This document shows positions 44,315 through 51,760 of a stretch of DNA of 64,000 nt, in pieces. The first letter of the stretch is position 1. Each line of letters opens with the position of its first letter. The position numbers and the translations under genes were made by a program. The DNA is from OLB16 sp964422415 (GTDB lineage: Bacteria; Hinthialibacterota; Hinthialibacteria; OLB16). The stretch covers positions 1 through 64,000 of the forward strand of contig CAYRBI010000013.1 of NCBI GenBank assembly GCA_964422415.1, in the 5' to 3' direction. A model generated the notes under the pieces. That model did not search any database, was not told the origin of the DNA, and worked only from the letters and a program-made list of their open reading frames with translations.

Positions 44315-45037
44315 ATGAAACAGTTACCTCAGATCGTCGATCAGCAGATGCGTGAGTGGGAACTACGCCGGAGGGGGGACCAAAAAATCTCCCCACTCGA
44401 AAAGGGTCCGGTGGTCTGTATCAGTCGAGAATTGGGGGCGGGCGCGAGGGTGATCGCCCGGCGCCTGAGCGAGGAGTTGGGATGTGTCATCCTCGGGAGA
44501 GACACGATCGATTTCGTTGCCGAGGATCTTCACGCACAGCGCAAGTTGGTGGATGCCCTCGATGAACAGGGACGCGCGAGCTGGGAGCGTTGGGTCGAGG
44601 GATATCTACATGGTTCTCCCGTGGAATACGATGAGTATGGCCGTTCACTCATCAAGGTTTTCCGCGCGGCGGCGGAAAAGGGAAGTGTGATCTTTCTCGG
44701 AAGAGGCGCGAGTTTTGTATTGGGCTTGGATAATGCCTTTTGTGTCCGCCTCATAGCTCCCATGGAACGCCGGATCACGCAGCTGATGTCCTATGAATCC
44801 CTGACACACGAGCAAGCTGTTGAACGGATCCGGAAGAGGGACATTGAGCAGATAACCTTTACCCGCAAGGTCTTCCACCGCGAGATCACCGATCCGTTGG
44901 CGTTCCATCTCATTCTCAACATGCATAAGATGGAATTGGAACAGGCAGTGCAGCTGATCCTCATGAACATGGCCATGGAAGGCTTCCTTCATCGTAAGGA
45001 ATCGAAAGTGAAACCATCTGAGGCTCATTCCAGATGA
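44315..45037 (+). CDS. cytidylate-kinase-like family protein (Cytidylate_kin2)
   Basis: 240 residues. After an N-terminal helix, CISRELGAGARVIARRLSEE resembles the degenerate P-loop of the cytidylate kinase-like family, and LGRDTIDFVAEDLH and FLGRGASFVLG follow, as do the lid-like RIRKRDIEQITFTRK. The GxGxxxxA loop lacks the usual GKS/T, so nucleotide kinase activity is unproven. The strong AAGGAGGTG ribosome site and the leader support a real start at 44315. The next gene overlaps by 4 bases. Role unknown. Confidence 0.85.
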   Translation: MKQLPQIVDQQMREWELRRRGDQKISPLEKGPVVCISRELGAGARVIARRLSEELGCVILGRDTIDFVAEDLHAQRKLVDALDEQGRASWERWVEGYLHGSPVEYDEYGRSLIKVFRAAAEKGSVIFLGRGASFVLGLDNAFCVRLIAPMERRITQLMSYESLTHEQAVERIRKRDIEQITFTRKVFHREITDPLAFHLILNMHKMELEQAVQLILMNMAMEGFLHRKESKVKPSEAHSR

Positions 45038-45618
45038 GCCGCATACTGCCCTGTTTATCAAGAGAAGACCAGGAACGACTTCTCCGGATTGCCCGGGAAG
45101 CCATCCAACGGAGAGGGAAGGGGTTGACTGACCTCGGCTCCGGCTTGCTTCCGGGTAGTCCGCTTCTGAATCCCCACGCCGTTTTCGTAACCCTCTTCGA
45201 GGGAGAGAATCTACGTGGCTGTATCGGCCACCTGTCGCCGGATCATCCGGTGTGGGAATCAGTGGCACGTATGGCCTGTGAAGCGGCTTTCCATGACCCT
45301 CGTTTCCAAGAGGTTTCATCCGAGGAGCTTCCCCGTCTCCACATCGAAATATCGATCCTTACCGAACCCCAAGATGTGAAGTCGATCGAGGACATCCTAC
45401 CTGGACGGGATGGATTGATTATCGAGGGCAAGGGCCGGCGAGGTTTGTTACTTCCCCAGGTGGCGGAGAAACGGGATTGGGACGTGAACACCTTCCTTGA
45501 GCAGACCTGCTGGAAGGCGGGTCTCAACAAAGATGCCTGGAAGGAGAAGGGCATCCGGATCTCCCGCTTTGAGGCCCTTGTGTTTGGTGAGAATGAAAGT
45601 CCTCATGAGACTGGTTAA
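45034..45618 (+). CDS. AMMECR1-domain protein
   Basis: 194 residues spanning one AMMECR1 domain: an N-terminal helix with LLRIAREAIQRR, then FVTLFEGENLRGCIGHL (the family-defining LRGCIG), AFHDPRF, IEISILTEPQ and LLLPQVAEKRDW. The family has no proven biochemical activity; bacterial copies often accompany MEMO and radical SAM genes. No such partner lies here; its start overlaps the kinase-like gene (ATGA at 45034-45037). Confidence 0.92.
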   Translation: MSRILPCLSREDQERLLRIAREAIQRRGKGLTDLGSGLLPGSPLLNPHAVFVTLFEGENLRGCIGHLSPDHPVWESVARMACEAAFHDPRFQEVSSEELPRLHIEISILTEPQDVKSIEDILPGRDGLIIEGKGRRGLLLPQVAEKRDWDVNTFLEQTCWKAGLNKDAWKEKGIRISRFEALVFGENESPHETG

Positions 45619-45638
45619 TTGACAGGGGAGGGGAGGGG

Positions 45639-46487
45639 GTGAGGATCGGATCTCATATGTCCACCTCTGGTGGCGTCGACAAGGCCTTTGCCAGGGCAGA
45701 GGCGCTCGGCTTGGAGGTGATGCAGATCTTCACCCGCAACCAGAACCAATGGTCCTCAAAGCCCATCCCACCCGGGGTGGTCAAGGCGTACATGCGCGAA
45801 AGAGAGCGTACGGGCATTGAAACGGTTTTCGCCCACGGGAGTTATTTGATCAACCTATGCTCTCCGGACAAGACCAATCTGGAGAAGTCACGCGCTGCTT
45901 TGTGCGATGAACTGCAACGCTGTGATCTTCTCGGGATCCCTTACCTGATCATCCATCCAGGTTCTCACCTGGGACGGGGCGAGGCTCTTGGATTGTCCTT
46001 GATTGCCCATAGCATTAACCAGGTCTTCCAGGACATGCCAGTCTCCAAGACCATGCTTCTATTGGAAAACACCGCGGGGCAGGGCTCCAATCTGGGGTAT
46101 CGCTTTGAACACCTCGCGGAAATCCGCAACCAGGTCAACTGTCCTGAACGAGTGGGCATCTGTTTTGATACCTGCCATGCCTTCGCGGCTGGTTACCGGA
46201 TGGATTCCGAATCAATGTGCCGTAAGGTCTTTGTTGAAGTTGATTCCACGGTAGGACTGGAGCATCTCAAGGTATTCCATTTCAATGACTCCAAGAAACC
46301 CTTGGGCAGCCGGATCGACCGTCATGAACATATCGGTAAGGGAGAGATCGGACTCGCGTTATTCCGGTATCTCATGCGGAGCAGACGGTTCTCCCGGCAC
46401 CCGCTGGCTCTTGAGACACCCAAATCCGAGGATTACCACGAAGACCGGGAGAATATCCAGGTGTTGAAAGGACTGCTAAAAGATTAG
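45639..46487 (+). CDS. nfo: endonuclease IV
   Basis: 282-residue AP endonuclease of the base-excision repair pathway, with a TIM barrel holding three zinc ions. Starts RIGSHMSTSGG after a GTG codon with a G-rich site; metal-binding segments include the THIS-type IFTRNQNQW near the start, IHPGSH, LLENTAG, ICFDTCHAF, FHFNDSK and HEHIGKGEIG, and ALETP. All are in the usual order. Its last four bases overlap, tail to tail, the stop of the HDOD gene. Confidence 0.96.
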   Translation: MRIGSHMSTSGGVDKAFARAEALGLEVMQIFTRNQNQWSSKPIPPGVVKAYMRERERTGIETVFAHGSYLINLCSPDKTNLEKSRAALCDELQRCDLLGIPYLIIHPGSHLGRGEALGLSLIAHSINQVFQDMPVSKTMLLLENTAGQGSNLGYRFEHLAEIRNQVNCPERVGICFDTCHAFAAGYRMDSESMCRKVFVEVDSTVGLEHLKVFHFNDSKKPLGSRIDRHEHIGKGEIGLALFRYLMRSRRFSRHPLALETPKSEDYHEDRENIQVLKGLLKD

Positions 46488-47338
46488 TGCCCAGTGGGGC
46501 GTGTCATCGAGGCGAGGAATTCATGGACTTCCTTGACGAGTTCATCCATGCGTTCCTCGGTAAAGCCGGTTGCCTCGGAGCAGTAATTGGAAACCGGCGG
46601 GAGCAGTCCCCCACTTGCCAACCCAACTCCCATCCGGAGACTGACATTGTTGGCGAGATAGGTGATCACCGCCAGAAGGGGACGCCCCTTGGCGTCCTCG
46701 GGATTGTGATGGAATCCGATCGCCAGAGTCAGTTCCTGGGGAAAGTTCCAGTTATCCGCGATCTGCGCTCCCACTTCGGCATGGTCCAAACCAAAGAGGT
46801 CGTGTTCCACCGAGCGGGTGATAGCTGGCAGGGTGGCCCGCTGTTGGAAGAGATCCTTGTGTTCACGGAGATACCTGGCCAAGACAATCTTCCCAACATC
46901 ATGCAAGAGACCTGCGGTGAAAGCTGTATCGCTGAGACCGGGACGGAGTTTTCTTGCCAAAACCTGTGCCGCTACCGCCACCGCGACAGAGTGGTCGGAA
47001 AGGCCATTCCGCTTAAAATTGTAAATGGAGAGATCCTGAAGGAGATAAACCTGATTCATGGCGCTGGTTAAGACCATGTTACGTACCGTCTGGAAACCGA
47101 GGTACATGATCGCTTGTTGCACCGAGCTGATTACCCGTGGCAGACCGTAGTACGCGGAATTACACAGCTTCAACACATTCGCCGTGAGTGCCTCGTCCCG
47201 TGAAATGACCTTGTTGAGTTCCGCGGCGGAGACATCCGGATCATTGGTCATCTGGAGGACACGTGTGGCGACCTCGGGGAGTGGGGGAATCTCCTTGATA
47301 TCCTGTAAAACCCGCCTAATGAGAGCGCTTTCCGCCAT
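46484..47338 (-). CDS. HDOD-domain signalling protein
   Basis: 284 residues, almost all one HDOD domain. Seen are EIPPLPEVATRVLQM, the NVLKLCNSAYYGLP segment, SSVQQAIMYLGFQTVRN, and a complete-looking GLLHDVGK motif, which many HDOD proteins lack. No receiver, PilZ or GGDEF domain is attached, so it is the stand-alone type. Family members act in regulation of motility or stress by protein contacts. The neighbours (HU-family gene upstream, nfo convergent) do not show the pathway. An AAGG site is about 9 bases before the ATG. Confidence 0.9.
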   Translation of the reverse strand: MAESALIRRVLQDIKEIPPLPEVATRVLQMTNDPDVSAAELNKVISRDEALTANVLKLCNSAYYGLPRVISSVQQAIMYLGFQTVRNMVLTSAMNQVYLLQDLSIYNFKRNGLSDHSVAVAVAAQVLARKLRPGLSDTAFTAGLLHDVGKIVLARYLREHKDLFQQRATLPAITRSVEHDLFGLDHAEVGAQIADNWNFPQELTLAIGFHHNPEDAKGRPLLAVITYLANNVSLRMGVGLASGGLLPPVSNYCSEATGFTEERMDELVKEVHEFLASMTRPTGH

Positions 47339-47373
47339 CCTGAATCACCTTCCCTCAAATAACATCAGGCCGC

Positions 47374-47817
47374 TTAGTCATTAGAGGGCCTGGGAAGAAG
47401 GATAATAGCCGGTTGTGCCCTGTCACGGCTGACCGGTTTCGGACGTTTGGGCCGTTCTTCCTTCTTGGGTTGCGGAGGAGGTGCTTCCTGGACCGGAGCA
47501 CGTACTGGTTCGGGTTGAGGAACCACCAGTGTTTCGTGGTTGATCCGCTGTTTCATCATCTGGCCCGGTTTGAAATGAATCAACTTCTTGGCTGGAACCT
47601 GGATGGTTTCTCCCGTTTTGGGATTTCTGGCCGAGCGAGCCGGGATCGATTTGACCTTAAATATACCGAAATTGCGGATCTCGATGTTACCATCAGCACC
47701 CAGACCGCTGCACATTGTGTCAAACATGCACTGTATGTTATCGCGGACTGTTTGTATGTCCAAACCTGTCCGCGCCGCAACTTCTTTTACTAGGTCTTTC
47801 TTAGTCTGAGTGTTCAT
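47374..47817 (-). CDS. HU/IHF-family DNA-binding protein with Pro/Lys-rich tail
   Basis: 147 residues. Residues 1-90 are the HU fold: MNTQTKKDLVKEVAARTGLDI, IEIRNFGIFKVK, the DNA-arm ARSARNPKTGE and LIHFKPGQ. After it comes a 55-residue tail rich in Pro, Glu, Arg and Lys (PPPQPKKEERPKRPKP), which HU proteins normally lack. A tailed HU has been seen in other phyla, where the tail adds DNA contacts. An in-frame upstream reading to 47895 has no coding look, so the ATG at 47817 is preferred. Stands 35 bases upstream of the HDOD gene. Confidence 0.88.
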   Translation of the reverse strand: MNTQTKKDLVKEVAARTGLDIQTVRDNIQCMFDTMCSGLGADGNIEIRNFGIFKVKSIPARSARNPKTGETIQVPAKKLIHFKPGQMMKQRINHETLVVPQPEPVRAPVQEAPPPQPKKEERPKRPKPVSRDRAQPAIILLPRPSND

Positions 47818-47930
47818 GGGAATCCGTGACGCAAGTTTAATGATTTCAGACGCATGAAAAATATGAGGCAACCCACCCCATGTCAAGAGGAACACTCATC
47901 GCTTTATCCATTCATACCAATTCACCGCTT

Positions 47931-49046
47931 TCACTTGACGATCTCCATACCGGAGCAATGAACTGGCTGGTAAAGGGTGTTCCGCTCCTGGGGAATCCGG
48001 CCTGAACCGGTAATGAGCTTACGCAGTTGTTCCACGGTCAGGACACCGGGTGTTCTGGCTCCGGCATCATGATAGATGTGTTCATCGATTACAGTCCCAT
48101 CCAGATCATCGGCCCCAAACCAGAGGGACATCTGCGCGGTCTCCAATCCCAACATTACCCAATAAGCCTTGAGGTGAGGGAAGTTATCCAAGAACAAGCG
48201 GCTGACCGCGAAGATGAGAAGGCTTCGTAATCCGCTGGGCCCCTCGGTCACTTGCAGGGCATTGTTCTCTGGATGATATGCCAGTGGGACAAAGGTCATG
48301 AATCCTCCGGTTTCATCCTGGAGCTCCCGTAGACGGGATAGGTGATCCACGATTTCTTCATCCGTTTCGATATGCCCATATAACATGGTGGCATTGGTGG
48401 GGATCCCAAGACCATGCGCGGTACGATGGACTTCGAGCCATTCCCCGGCATTACACTTGCCCCCGCAGGTCAGATCACGAATTCGTTGAGAGAAGATCTC
48501 CGCTCCGCCACCCGGAAGAGAATCCAGTCCTGCCTCCTTCAGATAGGAAAGGACTTCACGGATGGTCATCTTGCTGACCCGCGCCAGCCAAGCGATTTCT
48601 ACGGCACTCAAGGATTTGATATGAAGGGTGGGATACTCCCGCTTGATCGCACGGTAGAGAGAAGCATAGTACTCCACACGCGCGGTGGGGTGGCACCCTC
48701 CCACCATGTGGAGCTCAGTCAGGCCGGAACCGGCCATCGCTCGCACTCGCTCCACCGCCTCCTCCGGCGTGACCAGGTATCCTCCCTCCTGACCAGGTTT
48801 CCGGTAGAAGGAGCAGAAGGTGCAGTGGAACACACACACATTGGTGGGGTGGATGTGACGGTTGATGTTGTATGTGCAGCGTGTCCCCCAGAGCCTTTCC
48901 CGCACCTGATTCGCCATCCGCCCAATGCGCAAGATCTCCTTACTCCTTAGGAGGGCTAATGCCTCTTCAGTGGTAAATCTTGACCCCTTGTTGACTCGTT
49001 CCTCGACCGGTTCGAGGGTAGGAGTGGTGATTGAAAAGGCGGTCAT
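47931..49046 (-). CDS. mqnE: aminofutalosine synthase (futalosine pathway of menaquinone)
   Basis: 371-residue radical SAM enzyme. The cluster motif is CVFHCTFC, after HPTN. Segments HMVGGCHP, AGLDSLPGGGAEIF, EWLEVHRTAHGLG, TNATMLYGHIE and LRELQDETGGFM are typical of MqnE rather than its sister MqnC. It makes aminofutalosine from 3-(1-carboxyvinyloxy)benzoate and SAM, in the pathway to menaquinone through futalosine. No other mqn genes are in the window. ATG overlaps the larE stop by four bases (49043-49046), a conspicuous coupling. Confidence 0.93.
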   Translation of the reverse strand: MTAFSITTPTLEPVEERVNKGSRFTTEEALALLRSKEILRIGRMANQVRERLWGTRCTYNINRHIHPTNVCVFHCTFCSFYRKPGQEGGYLVTPEEAVERVRAMAGSGLTELHMVGGCHPTARVEYYASLYRAIKREYPTLHIKSLSAVEIAWLARVSKMTIREVLSYLKEAGLDSLPGGGAEIFSQRIRDLTCGGKCNAGEWLEVHRTAHGLGIPTNATMLYGHIETDEEIVDHLSRLRELQDETGGFMTFVPLAYHPENNALQVTEGPSGLRSLLIFAVSRLFLDNFPHLKAYWVMLGLETAQMSLWFGADDLDGTVIDEHIYHDAGARTPGVLTVEQLRKLITGSGRIPQERNTLYQPVHCSGMEIVK

Positions 49047-50113
49047 TGTTGGACGAGAGCCGTTCCAGAAGTGGCGATGGCACGCACTGGGATATAGTCC
49101 ATCCCATGGGGGAGAAGGTCCACTGTTATGAACCTTGCACCCGATGAACCACAGATCTCCCGTAACAGCTTTTGGCGATCCAGATGGGAGAGCTGGTTCA
49201 GCTCGGACTCTGTCAGACTGAGGCGGAGAAGGGAATCCTCGTGAAGGACAGGATGCCCGTCGATTCCCATCTGAACCAATGTTTCCTTCAGCTCAGCTAG
49301 ATCGAGGGATGACTGATCTGGAGTCAGTGAGTTCCTGGTTCCATACGGACACAGATCCACCACCACCCACTGGAATCCCAACCCAGAGCATTGAGCGTGA
49401 ACCATCTCCCGGAAATCCTTACCGCCCAGGAGTGGCATATCACTGGCTCCGAGTTCGATTCGCAATGTGTTTCCATGCCACCGTGCCCGGCACTGCCGTG
49501 CTCCTGTCGCCCGCAATACTTCCTCAGCGGCCTCCACTGTGGCCAATCCAGCGCGGGTAATGACAACTCCCGTGGGGAATCGCGAGGCCAGGCAGGCCGA
49601 TGCGGATTTATCCCAGTTCGGTAAACCTAACTCACGTGCGAATTCGCGGATGTCGGACTTGGTGAAGCCTGCCTCGACAAAGGGACTGCGGATGTTCTGC
49701 TCACGCACTGCCTGATATCCGGGACGATGTCCGGAGAGGTCCTCGGAGTGAGTTCCCTCGATTACCCAGCGGAAGCCCCGGCGCTCCGCCTCGTGTTTGA
49801 CTACTGATAAAAGCTCGGTCTTGCAGTAGTAACAACGGTTCCCGGGATTGGCGGTGTAACGGGGATCCTCCATCTCATGGGTCTCGACCTCGGCATGGGG
49901 TACACCAATAAGGCACGCCAAGCGCCGGGCCTCCTCCAATTCCGAAGCGGGGAGACTGGGGGAGACACAGGTCAGTGCCATGGCATGCTCTCCCAGTTCC
50001 TGGTAGGCCACCTTCGCCAGGAGTGTACTATCGATCCCACCCGAGAAGGTGACCACCACTGATTCCATTTCACGGAAGAGAGTACGGAGTACGGCTTGCT
50101 TGAGTGAACTCAT
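49043..50113 (-). CDS. larE: LarE-type ATP-dependent sulfur transferase, extended C-terminus
   Basis: 356 residues, against about 270 in characterised LarE. PP-loop ATPase motif FSGGIDSTLLA, then NRCYYCKTELL, EGTHSEDLSGHRPG and the SASACLASRFPTG loop, whose Cys174 matches the sacrificial sulfur-donor Cys of Lactobacillus LarE. In LarE the protein ends with one C-terminal alpha/beta unit. Here a first such unit (LGFQWVVVDLCPYG, about 246-260) is followed by 80 more residues that end in a second, similar unit (GARFITVDLLPHG, about 328-341). LarE makes the nickel-pincer cofactor of lactate racemase with LarB and LarC, neither of which is here; related proteins may serve other sulfur transfers. 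Translation is coupled to mqnE. Confidence 0.88.
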   Translation of the reverse strand: MSSLKQAVLRTLFREMESVVVTFSGGIDSTLLAKVAYQELGEHAMALTCVSPSLPASELEEARRLACLIGVPHAEVETHEMEDPRYTANPGNRCYYCKTELLSVVKHEAERRGFRWVIEGTHSEDLSGHRPGYQAVREQNIRSPFVEAGFTKSDIREFARELGLPNWDKSASACLASRFPTGVVITRAGLATVEAAEEVLRATGARQCRARWHGNTLRIELGASDMPLLGGKDFREMVHAQCSGLGFQWVVVDLCPYGTRNSLTPDQSSLDLAELKETLVQMGIDGHPVLHEDSLLRLSLTESELNQLSHLDRQKLLREICGSSGARFITVDLLPHGMDYIPVRAIATSGTALVQQ

Positions 50114-50211
50114 GATTTCCTCATCTTAGGGGGAACCCCAATGAGGCGGCAAGGGTGGCCATGGTGTATTTGCGAATTGTGGGGAGGGAAGGGGGGGAAT
50201 ATACTTGATAC

Positions 50212-50988
50212 ATGGACACCTCCTTCTTCTCACACAAATCCATCATCGTCACTGGCGGAGCCCAAGGCATTGGCATGGCCACCTGCAGGGCCTTTGCACG
50301 ACAGGGAGCCAAGGTCTTCATCGTGGATATCGATGAGGAAGCGGGGGTGGAATTACAGGATGCTCTCCACTCGGAGGGACGCAAGGCCATCTTCATTCCG
50401 GTAGATGTCTCAAAGGAAACTGGTGCCGAGAAGATGGTGGGTACAGTGATTGGTGTCACTGAACGAATCGATGTTCTGATCAACAATGCCGGAGTGGGGT
50501 GTTTCAAGAATCTGGAGGACCAAAGCCTCGAAGACTGGGAACAGGTGATGGGGATCAACCTGCGAGGTCCTTATCTGTGTTCGAAACTGGCTGTGCCTTA
50601 CATGCCGGAGGGTTCCGCAATCGTCAATATCGCCTCGACTCGCGCCCTCATGTCTGAACCAAACACAGAACCTTATTCCGCGTCGAAGGGTGGCCTTCTG
50701 GCGCTGACACACTCCTTGGCGATGAGCCTTGCTCCAAGACGGATCCGGGTGAATGCGATTTGCCCCGGTTGGATTGATGTCTCGGATTATCAGAAACAAT
50801 CCAAACGGTCGCAGCTGTCCCTTTCCGATGCGGACCACCTCCAACACCCAGTGGGACGAGTGGGCCACCCCGAGGACATCGCCGAGGCCTGCCTCTTTCT
50901 CGCGGATGCTACCAAGTCCGGTTTTATCACCGGCCAACACCTGGTAGTGGATGGGGGCATGACGGTGAAGATGATTTATGTGGAATGA
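50212..50988 (+). CDS. short-chain dehydrogenase/reductase
   Basis: 258-residue classical SDR: the NAD(P)-binding TGGAQGIG near the start, an Asp after strand 2 (IVDIDEEAG) that suggests NAD(H), NNAGVG, STRALMSEPNTEPYSASK with the catalytic Tyr and Lys (Ser replaced by the SIAS position STRA), and GWIDVS. Late segment FITGQHLVVDGGMTV is the standard end. Substrate is unknown. No ribosome site at ideal spacing precedes the ATG; a TTG at 50206 lies closer to a G-rich stretch. Divergent from larE. Confidence 0.9.
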   Translation: MDTSFFSHKSIIVTGGAQGIGMATCRAFARQGAKVFIVDIDEEAGVELQDALHSEGRKAIFIPVDVSKETGAEKMVGTVIGVTERIDVLINNAGVGCFKNLEDQSLEDWEQVMGINLRGPYLCSKLAVPYMPEGSAIVNIASTRALMSEPNTEPYSASKGGLLALTHSLAMSLAPRRIRVNAICPGWIDVSDYQKQSKRSQLSLSDADHLQHPVGRVGHPEDIAEACLFLADATKSGFITGQHLVVDGGMTVKMIYVE

Positions 50989-51077
50989 GATGCCCGGTGA
51001 AGAAGTATCTCTCCTCTCTCATCTGAATTACGGTATGCTACGGGTATGGATTTCTGAAACAGGAGTGTCCAACGGGT

Positions 51078-51458
51078 ATGGTCGACATCGAGAAACAAAT
51101 CGATTACTGGCGGAATGGTGCCGATGAGGCCTGGGAAGTCGGGTGCGACCTGGTCGAACGCGGCAAGACTCTGTATGGCCTTTTCTTCATCCACCTGGCC
51201 ATGGAGAAGATGCTGAAGGCCCATGTGTGCAAGCAGACAGAAGAACTCGCACCAAAGATACATGCTCTACTAAGATTAGCGGAAACTGCTGGAATAGAGT
51301 TGGAATCAGAACAGAAATCAACCTTGAATGTAGTGAATGAATATTGTATGGAAGGTCGATATCCAGAATCTTTCGCGGAACCACCGAGTAAAGAAAGAGC
51401 TCAGGCATTGATAAGAAAAAGTGAGAAGACATTTCAATGGTTAAAGACTCTGTTGTGA
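51078..51458 (+). CDS. HEPN-domain protein (partner of the nucleotidyltransferase)
   Basis: 126-residue helical HEPN protein. Segments YGLFFIHLAMEKMLKAHV, KIHALLRLAE, and NEYCMEGRYPE match the HEPN family linked to MNT nucleotidyltransferases. The RX4-6H ribonuclease motif of toxic HEPN proteins was not found, so it may be an inactive or binding member. It overlaps the next gene by 22 bases, so they are translationally linked. A weak ribosome site precedes it. Confidence 0.85.
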   Translation: MVDIEKQIDYWRNGADEAWEVGCDLVERGKTLYGLFFIHLAMEKMLKAHVCKQTEELAPKIHALLRLAETAGIELESEQKSTLNVVNEYCMEGRYPESFAEPPSKERAQALIRKSEKTFQWLKTLL

Positions 51459-51760
51459 AATCGGTCCGCCAATATCTTTCAGTTTTGGGTGAGGACGGAA
51501 TCCCCATATCCTTCGGTGTGGTCTTCGGATCACAAGCCACTGGGCTGGCTCATGAATGGAGTGATATTGACTTGATTGTGGTCTCTCCTAAGTACGACAC
51601 ACAAAGAAGCCGTGATGAGGTGGAAGATCTTTGGAGTAAGGCCGCGAATATCGACAGCCGTCTGGAGCCCATCCCCTGTGGCGAGGTCGAATGGCGCGAG
51701 GATGACTCTCGCGCCATTGTCGAAATCGCCCGCAGGGAAGGGGAAATCATCTACCCCTAA
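51437..51760 (+). CDS. MNT-type minimal nucleotidyltransferase
   Basis: 107-residue minimal nucleotidyltransferase. GSQATGLAHEWSDIDLIVV carries the GSxAxG and DxD catalytic motif. With the upstream HEPN protein it forms the HEPN/MNT type VII toxin-antitoxin arrangement, where MNT adenylylates the HEPN partner in known examples. The third catalytic Asp or Glu is likely in CGEVEWRE. It ends within four bases of the serA stop (convergent). Confidence 0.87.
   Translation: MVKDSVVKSVRQYLSVLGEDGIPISFGVVFGSQATGLAHEWSDIDLIVVSPKYDTQRSRDEVEDLWSKAANIDSRLEPIPCGEVEWREDDSRAIVEIARREGEIIYP

Noticed and set aside
45619..45632. TTGACAGGGGAG repeated at 40759 as a second promoter
   Set aside because: The nfo start codon lies only about 18 bases downstream, leaving no room for a -10 box and leader.
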